Made by a program: the position numbers and the translations under genes. The notes beneath the pieces were generated by a model that made no database searches, was not told the DNA's origin, and saw only the letters and a list, made by a program, of their open reading frames with translations. From contig NZ_JACJHX010000024.1 in assembly GCF_014138605.1 (NCBI RefSeq), forward strand, positions 1 through 41,482: a stretch of 41,482 bases of DNA, written 5' to 3'. The stretch is from Peribacillus huizhouensis (GTDB lineage: Bacteria > Bacillota > Bacilli > Bacillales > DSM-1321). The number at the start of each line of letters is the position of its first letter. The stretch's first letter is position 1. Shown piece by piece: positions 7,550 through 15,635 of the stretch.

Positions 7550-8364
7550 AACTTGTTTGTCGAAGTGTCGAGTACCATATAGATATCATAGGTCAAGGTG
7601 AACCTCTTCTCCTTTTACATGGATTTACAGGTAGCCTTGAAACATGGAGATTTCTAGGGCATATGCTAAAGAGATATCAACTGATCATGGTGGATATCAT
7701 TGGCCATGGTTCTACAGGGTCTCCAGACAATGCCGAGCGATATACTATGCTGGAAGTAGCGAAGGATCTTCGGGAAATTTTAGAAAAACTTTCGATTCAA
7801 AAAATCCATGTGCTTGGCTATTCAATGGGTGGAAGGCTGGCACTGGGTTTTGCTTGCTTATATCCTGAATATGTACAGTCATTGATTCTTGAAAGTGCTT
7901 CTCCAGGTTTGAAGACAGAGACTGCTAGACAGGAGCGCAGGATTCAAGATGCAAAGCTAGCGAATAAAATTATCGAAAGAGGCATTTTGGCGTTTGTCGC
8001 TGACTGGGAGAATATCCCCCTATTCGATTCACAGAAGAAATTGCCGGTTGAAAAACAACAGTCCGTTCGAAAAGAGCGGCTTGGGAACACGGAACTTGGC
8101 CTTGCGAACAGTTTACTTGGAATGGGCACGGGCTCTCAGCCTTCCTGGTGGAGTCAGCTTGAAAACTTATCGATGCCAATCCTTCTTATTACAGGGGAGC
8201 TAGATAAAAAATTCTGTGACATAGCAAAAATGATGCAATCGATTATGAAAGAATGCGAATGGCAAATAATAAATAATGCTGGCCATGCAATTCATGTGGA
8301 AGATGAAGAGAAGTTTGGTAAGATAGTAAGTGTGTTTTTAACAAAACAATTAAGGAGGATATAA
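7546..8364 (+). CDS. menH: 2-succinyl-6-hydroxy-2,4-cyclohexadiene-1-carboxylate synthase MenH
   Basis: A 272-aa alpha/beta hydrolase-fold enzyme that removes pyruvate from SEPHCHC to give SHCHC. Visible are LLLHGFTGS (oxyanion region, 22-30), the nucleophile elbow GYSMGGR with Ser93, an acidic residue in TGELDKKF near 222 and the His in [11 protein letters not shown] near 250. I start at GTG 7546, which overlaps the menD stop as GTGA with GGGGA upstream; the frame is open further upstream but only across menD coding sequence. Its last codons contain the strong menB ribosome binding site AAGGAGGAT. Confidence 0.92.
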   Translation: MKLVCRSVEYHIDIIGQGEPLLLLHGFTGSLETWRFLGHMLKRYQLIMVDIIGHGSTGSPDNAERYTMLEVAKDLREILEKLSIQKIHVLGYSMGGRLALGFACLYPEYVQSLILESASPGLKTETARQERRIQDAKLANKIIERGILAFVADWENIPLFDSQKKLPVEKQQSVRKERLGNTELGLANSLLGMGTGSQPSWWSQLENLSMPILLITGELDKKFCDIAKMMQSIMKECEWQIINNAGHAIHVEDEEKFGKIVSVFLTKQLRRI

Positions 8365-8365
8365 G

Positions 8366-9184
8366 ATGACAATTCAGTGGGAAACGATTCGTGAATATGA
8401 AGAAATTTTATTCGAAAAATATAATGGAATTGCTAAAGTATCAATTAACCGTCCACATGTACATAACGCGTTCACTCCGAAAACAGTATCTGAAATGATC
8501 GATGCCTTTGCAAGAGCACGTGATGACTCTAGTATTGGTGTGATTATTTTAACAGGTGAAGGTGGTAAAGCATTCTGTTCAGGCGGTGACCAGAAAGTAC
8601 GTGGCCATGGTGGATATGTAGGCGATGATGAGATTCCACGTTTGAACGTATTAGATCTACAACGTTTAATTCGTACGATTCCAAAGCCAGTTGTTGCTAT
8701 GGTTGCTGGTTATGCCATTGGTGGAGGACATGTACTACACATCGTCTGTGACTTAACAATTGCTGCAGACAATGCAATCTTCGGACAAACAGGACCAAAA
8801 GTAGGAAGTTTTGATGCGGGCTATGGTTCTGGCTACTTAGCACGAATTGTAGGACATAAGAAAGCGCGTGAAATCTGGTATCTATGCCGTCAATACGGTG
8901 CTCAGGAAGCATTGGATATGGGCTTAGTTAATACAGTTGTTCCTTTAGAGCAATTGGAAGCTGAAACTGTACAATGGTGTGAAGAGATGCTTGAAAAGAG
9001 TCCGACTGCTCTTCGTTTCTTAAAAGCTGCATTTAATGCAGATACAGATGGTCTGGCAGGCATTCAGCAATTTGCTGGTGATGCTACACTTCTGTATTAC
9101 ACAACTGACGAAGCAAAAGAAGGCCGCGATGCTTTCAAAGAAAAACGTAAACCTGACTTCGGTCAATTCCCGCGTTTTCCTTAA
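8366..9184 (+). CDS. menB: 1,4-dihydroxy-2-naphthoyl-CoA synthase MenB
   Basis: A 272-aa crotonase-family enzyme that closes the second ring of the naphthoquinone from o-succinylbenzoyl-CoA. Characteristic stretches are [16 protein letters not shown] (near 72-87), [14 protein letters not shown] (oxyanion hole), [19 protein letters not shown] and the C-terminal FGQFPRFP. These are near-invariant in MenB and separate it from fatty acid enoyl-CoA hydratases. It starts 1 nt after the menH stop with AAGGAGG at 9 nt. Codon choice looks more optimised than in its neighbours, suggesting high expression. A hairpin with a T-run lies just after it. Confidence 0.97.
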   Translation: MTIQWETIREYEEILFEKYNGIAKVSINRPHVHNAFTPKTVSEMIDAFARARDDSSIGVIILTGEGGKAFCSGGDQKVRGHGGYVGDDEIPRLNVLDLQRLIRTIPKPVVAMVAGYAIGGGHVLHIVCDLTIAADNAIFGQTGPKVGSFDAGYGSGYLARIVGHKKAREIWYLCRQYGAQEALDMGLVNTVVPLEQLEAETVQWCEEMLEKSPTALRFLKAAFNADTDGLAGIQQFAGDATLLYYTTDEAKEGRDAFKEKRKPDFGQFPRFP

Positions 9185-9194
9185 TAGATTAGAC

Positions 9195-9230
9195 AAAGCA
9201 GCTTGGCGAGTTTCTCGTCGAGCTGTTTTT
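9195..9230 (+). terminator. Intra-operon hairpin between menB and menE (possible leaky terminator)
   Basis: An imperfect stem of about 12 bp (CAGCTTGGCGAG against CTCGTCGAGCTG, with wobble pairs and a mismatch) is followed by five Ts, 12 nt after the menB stop. menE begins 219 nt later, so part of the transcripts may stop here. Confidence 0.6.
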
Positions 9231-9448
9231 AGATTTGCATCGGAACGATTAGAAATTATTTATGTGGATTTTTTTAAGACTGTTCTTATCTACCACAAAC
9301 AGCCAAATTCTTAATAGGTAAGAGTTACCCAGCTGATAGGGAGAAACAAGCCTCACAATTTTCATCATATGTTAGCTATTAGGTTGACCGAAACACTGGC
9401 TTTTGATCTGAGAAATGTACCTAGACTTTACAGAAAGAGGCGCTTGTC

Positions 9449-10936
9449 ATGAATAAAACCGAAAGACTGCCCAATTGGCTAAAGAAAAGAGCTAAGTTGT
9501 CGCCGAATCGGCCAGCTCTTGAATTTGAAGGAAAGGTTCTTACTTTTCGCGAGCTTGATTCGTTAGCGGAAGAAATGGCAGCAAAGCTTGCTTCTCAAAA
9601 TGTAAAACGGGGAGATTCCTGTGCTTTATTAATTCGGAATCACAAAGATAGTGTTGTAATCATTCATGCTCTGTTTTATCTTGGTGTGAAGATTGTTATG
9701 CTAAATACCCGCTTAACTGCGGCTGAACTTATTTGGCAGCTTCGCGATAGTGAAGCAAAGCTGCTTTTGTCTGAACAATATTTTTGTGAAAAACTAAATG
9801 ATATTCAATCTTTTATGCAGGAAATATCCATTATTGAAAAAGAGGACTTAGCTTCTATTCGAGGTATAGAAGACGTAGCCATTTTAGAAGAATTTGATTT
9901 GCATGAGACAGCAACTATTATGTATACATCGGGGACAACGGGTAATCCAAAGGGAGTCATTCAAACTTTTGGAAATCATTGGTGGAGTGCAATAGGTTCG
10001 GTTTTGAATCTTGGTCTGACAGAACAGGACAGCTGGTATTGCGCGGTTCCTATTTTTCATATTAGCGGGCTTTCAATCTTTATGCGAAACGTTATTTATG
10101 GAATGAAGGTTGTGCTCGTAGATAAATTTAATGAAACAGAGGCCAATCAAATGATCATCGAAAATGGCGTGACAATTATTTCGGTTGTAACGACTATGTT
10201 AAATAGGATGCTTATTAATCTTGGGAGTGAGAAGTATCCAAACAGTTTCCGCTGTATGCTCCTTGGCGGTGGTCCTGCACCTCGATACATGCTTTTAGAG
10301 TGTAAAGAAAAAGGAATTCCCGTATATCAAACATATGGAATGACGGAAACGAGTTCACAAATTGTTACACTTGCACCTGAGGATAGTCTACAGAAAATAG
10401 GTTCGGCTGGGAAAGCATTATTTCCATCACAATTGCGAATTGAAAAGGATGGACTTGAAGCAGAACCGAATCAACCTGGTGAAATTGTCGTAAAAGGCCC
10501 GAATGTGACACAAGGTTATTTAAACCGAAAAGAAGCGACGGACGAAGCAATCAAGAATGGTTGGCTGTATACAGGTGATATAGGGTATGTGGATGAAGAA
10601 GGCTATCTATTTGTCATGGATCGTCGCTCAGATTTAATCATTTCTGGGGGAGAAAATGTTTATCCTGCTGAGATTGAAGCAGTAGTAAGCAGTCACCCAG
10701 ATGTGTTTGAAGCAGGTGTAACAGGAGTGTCTGATGAAGTATGGGGCCAAATTGCTGTAGCCTTTGTTGTTAGAAAACCAGGAAGTGAGTTGACTGAGAA
10801 GCAGATTATTGAATATTGTTTAACATGTTTAGCTTCCTATAAGGTACCGAAAAGAGTCATTTTTTGCGAAGAGCTGCCCCGTAACGCTTCGAATAAATTG
10901 TTGCGAAGAGAATTAAGAAAGCGATTGGAGGACTAA
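9449..10936 (+). CDS. menE: 2-succinylbenzoate-CoA ligase MenE
   Basis: A 495-aa AMP-forming acyl-CoA synthetase that activates o-succinylbenzoate with ATP and CoA. The adenylation P-loop YTSGTTGNPKGV lies near residue 157, followed by YQTYGMTETSS, GWLYTGDIGYVDEEGYLFVMDR and the hinge SDLIISGGENVYPAEIE. The C-terminal catalytic Lys sits in PRNASNKLLRREL, where the usual Gly before Lys is Asn. The length is normal. The start ATG has AAAGAGGCG upstream. A 264-nt gap with a hairpin separates it from menB, while menC follows after 4 nt. Confidence 0.95.
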   Translation: MNKTERLPNWLKKRAKLSPNRPALEFEGKVLTFRELDSLAEEMAAKLASQNVKRGDSCALLIRNHKDSVVIIHALFYLGVKIVMLNTRLTAAELIWQLRDSEAKLLLSEQYFCEKLNDIQSFMQEISIIEKEDLASIRGIEDVAILEEFDLHETATIMYTSGTTGNPKGVIQTFGNHWWSAIGSVLNLGLTEQDSWYCAVPIFHISGLSIFMRNVIYGMKVVLVDKFNETEANQMIIENGVTIISVVTTMLNRMLINLGSEKYPNSFRCMLLGGGPAPRYMLLECKEKGIPVYQTYGMTETSSQIVTLAPEDSLQKIGSAGKALFPSQLRIEKDGLEAEPNQPGEIVVKGPNVTQGYLNRKEATDEAIKNGWLYTGDIGYVDEEGYLFVMDRRSDLIISGGENVYPAEIEAVVSSHPDVFEAGVTGVSDEVWGQIAVAFVVRKPGSELTEKQIIEYCLTCLASYKVPKRVIFCEELPRNASNKLLRRELRKRLED

Positions 10937-10940
10937 TTTT

Positions 10941-12047
10941 ATGAGAATCTCTTCAGTTACTATTTCTCTTATTTCTGCTCCTTTAAAGATCCCATTTCTG
11001 ACTCACTTAGAGAAGGTGACAAAACGGGAAGCAATCGTGATTGAAGTACGAGATAGTGATGGCAGAATCGGCTATGGTGAAGCGGTACCTTTTTCAAGCC
11101 CGTGGTATACGGAAGAAACAATTAAAACATGTTGGCATATATTAGGAGATTTTTTAATTCCGCTTGTACTAAGCCAGCCGATTCAACACCCTAAGGAACT
11201 TGTAAGTTTATGGGCCGGCATTCGAAGAAATTCAATGGCGAAGTCGGGCCTCAGTCAAGCCATTTGGGACTTATATGCAAAGCAGGAGGAAGTGTATCTT
11301 GGTCAACTATTCGGAGGGGTGCGGAAAACAGTTGCAGCAGGAGTTGTCATTGCAGCGGATGATGTGAGGAAAGCTCTTAAGCAGATCGATGAATTTGCTA
11401 CAATCGGTTATCAGCGCTATAAAATAAAGATTCAACGATCTACGGACATTTCCGTTTTATCAGAAATCCGGCGTCATTTTCCAGACATTCCACTTATGGC
11501 GGATGCGAATTCTTCGTACTCTCTTTTGGATATGGAGCATTTGAAAAAGCTCGATGAATTCAATTTGCAAATGATTGAACAGCCACTCGGGCACGATGAT
11601 TTAATGGAACATGCGATATTACAAAAAGAAATCAAAACGCCAATTTGTCTTGATGAAAGCATCTGCTCGTTTCATGACGCTAAACAAGCTTTAATGCTAG
11701 GGAGCGGTAAAGTAATCAGTATAAAGATGTCACGCGTAGGTGGATGGGCGGAGGCTGTCAACATTCATAATCTGTGCGTTGAGAATGAGATCCCAGTTTG
11801 GTGCGGTGGTATGATTGAGTTTGGGATTTCTAAAGCCCATAATATTGCACTTGCCTCTCTTCATGGATTCACGATTCCCGGTGATTTGTCGTCTTCATCA
11901 CGCTACTGGGAGCAGGATATTGTTGATCCAGAAATTGTTGTCAAGAATGGTAATATAACGGTTCCAGATGGTGTGGGAATTGGCTTTGAAGTGGATGAAC
12001 ATAGATTGCAATCCATGATGATTCATCAGCAATTATTTAAAGTGTAA
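10941..12047 (+). CDS. menC: o-succinylbenzoate synthase MenC
   Basis: A 368-aa enolase-superfamily enzyme that dehydrates SHCHC to o-succinylbenzoate. Superfamily residues are present in order: the Lys pair in YKIKIQ (near 160), metal ligands in LMADAN (near 191), MIEQPLG and CLDES, and the second catalytic Lys in SIKMSRVGG (near 263). The sequence type is the Bacillus MenC/N-acylamino acid racemase branch, so a second racemase activity is possible; context argues for MenC. GGAGG at the end of menE serves as its ribosome binding site. It is the last gene of the operon, followed by a terminator. Confidence 0.94.
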   Translation: MRISSVTISLISAPLKIPFLTHLEKVTKREAIVIEVRDSDGRIGYGEAVPFSSPWYTEETIKTCWHILGDFLIPLVLSQPIQHPKELVSLWAGIRRNSMAKSGLSQAIWDLYAKQEEVYLGQLFGGVRKTVAAGVVIAADDVRKALKQIDEFATIGYQRYKIKIQRSTDISVLSEIRRHFPDIPLMADANSSYSLLDMEHLKKLDEFNLQMIEQPLGHDDLMEHAILQKEIKTPICLDESICSFHDAKQALMLGSGKVISIKMSRVGGWAEAVNIHNLCVENEIPVWCGGMIEFGISKAHNIALASLHGFTIPGDLSSSSRYWEQDIVDPEIVVKNGNITVPDGVGIGFEVDEHRLQSMMIHQQLFKV

Positions 12048-12060
12048 TTGTGATTTGAGG

Positions 12061-12097
12061 AAGAAGTGATATATATTGCACTTCTTATATTATTTTT
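12061..12097 (+). terminator. Terminator of the men operon
   Basis: An 8-bp stem AAGAAGTG/CACTTCTT with a 10-nt loop is followed by an AT-rich tail ending in seven Ts, 13 nt after menC. Confidence 0.8.
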
Positions 12098-12197
12098 TGA
12101 AGTTTCAATAAAATAGGCACCTGACTGTTTTTTCTATAATTTTTTTTCGCTATAATTATGGTAATAAGCATCCAGAATCTGTATGGGAGATGATCTG

Positions 12198-12338
12198 ATG
12201 ACAAAGCCATATCTAATTGCGGACATATTACTAAGACGCGGCCTACCAGAGAATGTTGTTAAAGAGATCACAAGACTTGCGGAAAAGGAAATCATTTGGT
12301 TAAAGCAAAAATGGAGTTTGGATGAACTGGAACGCTAA
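12198..12338 (+). CDS. Small 46-aa protein of unknown function
   Basis: The reading frame from ATG 12198 encodes a 46-aa, charged, probably helical protein beginning MTKPYLIADILLRRG and ending WSLDELER. A GGGAG sequence lies about 8 nt upstream. I do not recognise the family; length and helix content recall small sporulation regulators such as Sda, but the sequence does not match. It has its own upstream AT-rich region and a hairpin with a T-run downstream (12363-12392), so it may be a separate transcription unit. No signal or membrane segment is visible. Confidence 0.6.
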   Translation: MTKPYLIADILLRRGLPENVVKEITRLAEKEIIWLKQKWSLDELER

Positions 12339-12362
12339 CTTGGGCATGCGACTATGAAAAAG

Positions 12363-12392
12363 AAAGGCAAGCTCCATAGGGGTTGCCTTTTT
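12363..12392 (+). terminator. Terminator after the 46-aa gene
   Basis: The stem AAAGGCAA(GC)/(GG)TTGCCTTT is followed by Ts, 24 nt after the stop codon. Confidence 0.75.
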
Positions 12393-12463
12393 AACATCGG
12401 TTAAAAGAGGAAGAGTGAAATTGAACTAAGAATTGGAGAAATTGCATTTTATTCAAAATAAAC

Positions 12464-12498
12464 AGGATGTCTCAAAGTCAGAACCTTTGGGACATCCT
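12464..12498. repeat. Short palindrome sharing outer arms with repeat family A; likely znuA terminator
   Basis: AGGATGTCTCAAAG (12464-12477) pairs with CTTTGGGACATCCT (12485-12498). The same arms flank the element at 3076-3204. Only the short loop GTCAGAAC-like core remains inside. It lies 7 nt beyond the znuA stop codon on the minus strand. Confidence 0.7.
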
Positions 12499-12505
12499 CT
12501 ATTAA

Positions 12506-13498
12506 TTAGTTTAATGCAGTTTTTAACGTTTCAAGGTTTTTATTCATTATGCTGAAATAATCTTCTTTGTTATTAATATCATTGTCGGTGAGTACAGATA
12601 AATTATGGAGCTTCAATGCTTTTGCACCAATTTCATCTTGGATAATTTTTGTTAGTTTGGATGAAATATTTTGTTCATAAATAATGTATTGAATGCCATT
12701 GTCTTTTGCTGTTTTAACAATGTTTTCTAGTTGTTTTTGTGATGGTTCGTTTGCTGAAATGCCAGAAACGCTGATTTGTTCAAGATCGTATCGCTTTTCC
12801 CAATAGCCATAGGCCGCATGTGATACGATCAGTTTTTTAGTTTTTGCTGTAGAGATCGTTTCATCAAATTGATGATCTAAATTTTTTAATTTTGCTGATA
12901 AGGCTTCATATTGTTTTTGGAAGTAATCAGCTTGAGCAGGCATTTTTTCAGAAAGTTCATCTTTAATGATTTCAGCCATTTGTGTAGCATAGACAGGATC
13001 AATCCAAATATGCGGATCTACGTCACCATGTTCATGCTGGTGTTCCTCCGAAGCAGCTTCCTCGTCATGATCATGTTCTTCCGAAGCAGCTTCCCCACCA
13101 TGATCATGTTTATCTTCAGAATGAGGCAGATCAATCTTTTCACCTACTGCGACAACTTTTGCACCTTCGTCCTCGAGAATTGATTTAGATTTATTCACAA
13201 AGCCTTCTAAGTTATGTCCAATATAGAAAAAAAGATCAGACTGTGCCATTCCAATGATATCCTTTTGAGATGGTTCAAAACTATGTTCGTCCGTTCCTGG
13301 TGGATAGACCGTTTTGACGTCTACAAAATCGCCACCAATTTCTTTAGTGAAATCTTCTAAGGCATAGACTGTTGTGTAAACCATTAACTTTTCTTTGCTA
13401 TCATCTGTTTGCGCGTCTTGTTTAGTAGTCGTTGAATTGCACCCTGCCAATAAAGTGGCAAATATAAACAAGATAGCGATACTGAGCTTTTTTTTCAT
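12506..13498 (-). CDS. znuA: Zinc ABC transporter substrate-binding lipoprotein (ZnuA/AdcA type)
   Basis: A 330-aa cluster A-I metal-binding lipoprotein that captures zinc outside the membrane for an ABC importer. The signal peptide ends in the lipobox LLAGC (Cys20). Metal-ligand regions are visible: DEHSFEPSQKD, DPHIWIDP and VSHAAYGYWEKRY. Between the first two lies a His/Asp/Glu-rich loop (about 126-162) containing two copies of EEAASEEH, typical of zinc-specific rather than manganese-specific members. No permease or ATPase gene is adjacent, so the partners must be elsewhere. Upstream are a good promoter and two Zur-type boxes. The start ATG follows GGGGAGAAAG. Confidence 0.9.
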   Translation of the reverse strand: MKKKLSIAILFIFATLLAGCNSTTTKQDAQTDDSKEKLMVYTTVYALEDFTKEIGGDFVDVKTVYPPGTDEHSFEPSQKDIIGMAQSDLFFYIGHNLEGFVNKSKSILEDEGAKVVAVGEKIDLPHSEDKHDHGGEAASEEHDHDEEAASEEHQHEHGDVDPHIWIDPVYATQMAEIIKDELSEKMPAQADYFQKQYEALSAKLKNLDHQFDETISTAKTKKLIVSHAAYGYWEKRYDLEQISVSGISANEPSQKQLENIVKTAKDNGIQYIIYEQNISSKLTKIIQDEIGAKALKLHNLSVLTDNDINNKEDYFSIMNKNLETLKTALN

Positions 13499-13530
13499 TT
13501 ATCTTTCTCCCCACTATATTTTTGTATATT

Positions 13531-13550
13531 AAACGAAACCATTACGGTTT
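13531..13550. promoter_or_regulatory. Zur-type operator, znuA-proximal
   Basis: The dyad AAACGAAACCATTACGGTTT resembles the B. subtilis Zur box (core TCGTAATNATTACGA) with deviations. It lies about 38-57 nt downstream of the predicted transcription start. Confidence 0.65.
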
Positions 13551-13565
13551 AATAAAAATGAATAT

Positions 13566-13585
13566 AAACGAAATCATTACGATTT
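13566..13585. promoter_or_regulatory. Zur-type operator, promoter-proximal
   Basis: The dyad AAACGAAATCATTACGATTT is a close match to the Zur box. It starts a few nt downstream of the predicted start site, 35 bp from the other box. Confidence 0.75.
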
Positions 13586-13594
13586 GACTTAAGT

Positions 13595-13623
13595 ATCGTA
13601 CCTTAAATAAGCTAAAAGTGCAA
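13595..13623 (-). promoter_or_regulatory. Candidate SigA promoter for znuA
   Basis: On the minus strand, TTGCAC (13618-13623), a 17-bp spacer and TACGAT (13595-13600). It sits directly after the yidD stop codon and before both Zur boxes. Confidence 0.65.
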
Positions 13624-13632
13624 GAAAAAAAT

Positions 13633-13866
13633 TTAAGGTCGATGTTTGCAAGACTTATCAGGAACTGGGTCAATGCCGCCTGGATGAAACGGATGGCATT
13701 TAAGAATTCGTCTAATGGTAAGCCAGCTACCTTTAATGGGACCGAATCGTTTAATCGCTTCTAATCCATAATGTGAGCATGTTGGATAAAAGCGACAAGT
13801 AGGTGGTTTTAGAGGAGAAATAACTTTTTGGTAAAATTTTATTCCGAAAATTAATATCTTTTGCAT
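13633..13866 (-). CDS. yidD: Membrane protein insertion efficiency factor YidD
   Basis: A 77-aa YidD/YtjA protein, a small amphipathic factor that assists YidC/SpoIIIJ-dependent membrane protein insertion. The diagnostic sequence is complete: [20 protein letters not shown], then a short helix, then [15 protein letters not shown]. The length is normal. It starts at ATG 13866. The znuA promoter begins 10 nt after its stop, so the two genes probably have separate control although they point the same way. Confidence 0.93.
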   Translation of the reverse strand: MQKILIFGIKFYQKVISPLKPPTCRFYPTCSHYGLEAIKRFGPIKGSWLTIRRILKCHPFHPGGIDPVPDKSCKHRP

Positions 13867-14033
13867 TATAAGAATCAGCCTTCATTCTTTAGAATATATA
13901 TTGGTAACAATATATCATATTTTCATTCAAAAAGATGCTGATAAACATTTTCCTTTTAATCCAACATTAAATTGATGAAATAAATCGGGATTAGATGTAG
14001 TATATACATATATATGGAAAGAGGAGTGATAGA

Positions 14034-14507
14034 ATGCCTTCAGTAGAGAGTTTTGAATTAGATCATAATGCTGTGAGAGCACCTTATGTACGTCACTGTG
14101 GAGTACATAAAGTGGGGACAGATGGAGTAGTCAATAAATTTGACATTCGTTTTTGCCAACCTAATAAACAAGCAATGAAGCCAGATGTGATTCATACGTT
14201 AGAGCATTTGCTTGCTTTCAATCTTCGGGAGCACTCAGAGAAATATGAACACTTTGATATTATTGATATTTCGCCAATGGGCTGCCAAACTGGGTACTAT
14301 CTTGTCGTAAGCGGAGAACCATCCGTTTCTGAGATCATTGATGTACTAGAAGACACAATGAAGGATGCTGTCCAAATAACAGAAATTCCTGCAGCAAATG
14401 AAAAACAATGCGGTCAAGCAAAACTGCATGACCTTGAAGGTGCGAAGAAATTAATGAATTTCTGGTTATCACAAAGTAAAGAGGATCTTCATAAAGTTTT
14501 TGGTTAA
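14034..14507 (+). CDS. luxS: S-ribosylhomocysteine lyase LuxS
   Basis: A 157-aa metalloenzyme. It splits S-ribosylhomocysteine into homocysteine and the autoinducer-2 precursor DPD, recycling the methyl cycle product. All key residues are present: metal ligands H54 and H58 (HTLEHLLAF, with E57), C126 ([12 protein letters not shown]) and catalytic C84 (MGCQTGYY). The length equals the usual size. The start ATG has AGAGGAGTG upstream. It is monocistronic; a 230-nt gap with a palindromic element follows. The SAM riboswitch-controlled hom gene later in the window belongs to the same methionine network. Confidence 0.98.
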   Translation: MPSVESFELDHNAVRAPYVRHCGVHKVGTDGVVNKFDIRFCQPNKQAMKPDVIHTLEHLLAFNLREHSEKYEHFDIIDISPMGCQTGYYLVVSGEPSVSEIIDVLEDTMKDAVQITEIPAANEKQCGQAKLHDLEGAKKLMNFWLSQSKEDLHKVFG

Positions 14508-14629
14508 AAAACATCCAACAGCACCTGATCCCAACTAACACGTAGGTACTCAAATTGTATTACATTATAAAGGGAGCAATGCGGAGCAGGTTTTGCGAAG
14601 CTCTGCCCTCCACAGAAAAGTAAGAATAG

Positions 14630-14731
14630 GGTGTTTCCAGGGTCTAGTCTTGCACACTAAATCAGTATAGTGTTTATACTCATATACTGTTGGTAGTTGT
14701 TGCGGGGGCAGACCCTGTGCTTTTAAACACC
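14630..14731. repeat. Palindromic element, repeat family A (inverted relative to the first)
   Basis: Outer arms GGTGTTT/AAACACC enclose CAGGGTCT (14638-14645) and AGACCCTG (14710-14717). The interior, read in reverse complement, aligns with the element at 3076-3204: both have a CCCGCAA-AACTA block, an ACAGTATA block, AACACTA and ACTGATTTAG. It lies between luxS and ytzI, which converge on it, so it may end both transcripts. Confidence 0.8.
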
Positions 14732-14737
14732 TTTTCC

Positions 14738-14896
14738 TTATTGCTTGTCATCTGAAGTTTTGTCTGCTCCACTCTCATCTGGATGCGGTGATGGATCAAT
14801 CGTATGTTTATAATCGTATCCTTTGTTTATGGTAAAAACAGATAGCGCTAAGATTACAAGGACAATAATAATGCTAATAATGATGAATGCTGTCAC
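14738..14896 (-). CDS. ytzI: YtzI-like small membrane protein
   Basis: A 52-aa peptide starting at GTG 14896 with AAAGGAGCAGACAG upstream. One N-terminal transmembrane helix (about residues 3-22, rich in Ile/Val/Leu) is followed by a hydrophilic tail with KHTIDPSPHPDES. This resembles YtzI of B. subtilis, which sits in the same luxS-dps neighbourhood; the function is unknown. It ends 7 nt from the palindromic element. The symbol is assigned from memory of sequence and synteny. Confidence 0.75.
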   Translation of the reverse strand: MTAFIIISIIIVLVILALSVFTINKGYDYKHTIDPSPHPDESGADKTSDDKQ

Positions 14897-14979
14897 CTGT
14901 CTGCTCCTTTACATGTAATTTTCTTCTATTATACAGGAAAATACTAGATAAAACCTTGGCTCTTTAGGAAAAAATACAT

Positions 14980-15005
14980 GTTTTAACTTAAAACAGAGCG
15001 GGAAT
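14980..15005 (+). promoter_or_regulatory. Candidate SigB promoter of dps
   Basis: GTTTTAA (from 14980) and GGGAAT (15000-15005) are separated by about 13-14 bp, like the SigB consensus GTTTAA/GGGWAW. The predicted start is near 15012, which excludes a GTG at 15010 as the translation start. Confidence 0.6.
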
Positions 15006-15027
15006 TATAGTGTACAGGAGGGTGATA

Positions 15028-15516
15028 ATGATGGCCAAAAATAATATTGTTGAATACAAACAAGGTGAGAATCGTAAAGTGGACCAATTGGTTGAACTGG
15101 TAAATCAAGAAATTGCAAACTTTAGCGTTTTATACACAAAATTGCATAATTATCATTGGTACGTAGACGGTCCCCATTTCTTCTCTCTGCATGTGAAATT
15201 GGAAGAACTCTACGACGAGGTTACAGCCCATATGGATGACCTTGCAGAAAGATTGCTTGCATTAGGTGCAAAGCCTGTAGCTACGCTTAAAGAACAACTT
15301 GATATAGCAACAATAAAAGAAGCGACCGGAAAAGAAGAAACAGAAAAAATGATACAAACAATCATTAGTGATTTTGAGCAATTGTCACAAGAATTTTCAA
15401 AAGCCATTGAATTGGCAGAAGAAAACACGGACCAAGTGACAGGCGATATGTTTGTAGGCATCCAAAAAAGCTTCGAAAAACATACATGGATGCTGCGAGC
15501 TTATTTAAAAAAATAG
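15028..15516 (+). CDS. dps: Dps-family ferritin-like DNA protection protein
   Basis: A 162-aa protein of the Dps/ferritin-like family. It assembles into 12-mers that oxidise and store ferrous iron with peroxide, protecting DNA in stress and stationary phase. The intersubunit ferroxidase motif is present: KLHNYHWYVDGPHFFSLH followed by KLEELYDEV and HMDDLAER, giving the conserved His, Asp and Glu ligands. ATG 15028 or 15031 follows AGGAGGG at 6-9 nt; I report the first. A SigB-like promoter lies immediately upstream, fitting a general stress gene, and a strong terminator follows. It is probably the orthologue of B. subtilis ytkB/dps rather than mrgA, judged by location. Confidence 0.92.
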   Translation: MMAKNNIVEYKQGENRKVDQLVELVNQEIANFSVLYTKLHNYHWYVDGPHFFSLHVKLEELYDEVTAHMDDLAERLLALGAKPVATLKEQLDIATIKEATGKEETEKMIQTIISDFEQLSQEFSKAIELAEENTDQVTGDMFVGIQKSFEKHTWMLRAYLKK

Positions 15517-15533
15517 TAAAGTAATTTTGAAAT

Positions 15534-15561
15534 CCCACCTTAACATAGGTGGGGCTTTTTT
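15534..15561 (+). terminator. Terminator of dps
   Basis: A 7-bp GC-rich stem CCCACCT/AGGTGGG with a 6-nt loop is followed by GC and six Ts. Confidence 0.9.
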
Positions 15562-15584
15562 GGCGTGATGGAGAAGGGCATATG

Positions 15585-15615
15585 AAAAGCCTTCACAAAT
15601 CGAATGAAGGCTTTT
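15585..15615. terminator. Bidirectional terminator between dps and the 85-aa gene
   Basis: An 11-bp perfect stem AAAAGCCTTCA/TGAAGGCTTTT with a 9-nt loop and T-rich flanks on both strands, between convergent genes. Confidence 0.85.
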
Positions 15616-15635
15616 GTTTATGTATAAAAACGCTT

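Noticed and set aside
15010..15027. GTG start for dps at 15010
   Set aside because: It would lie at or before the predicted transcription start of the SigB-like promoter; the ATG pair after AGGAGGG fits better.
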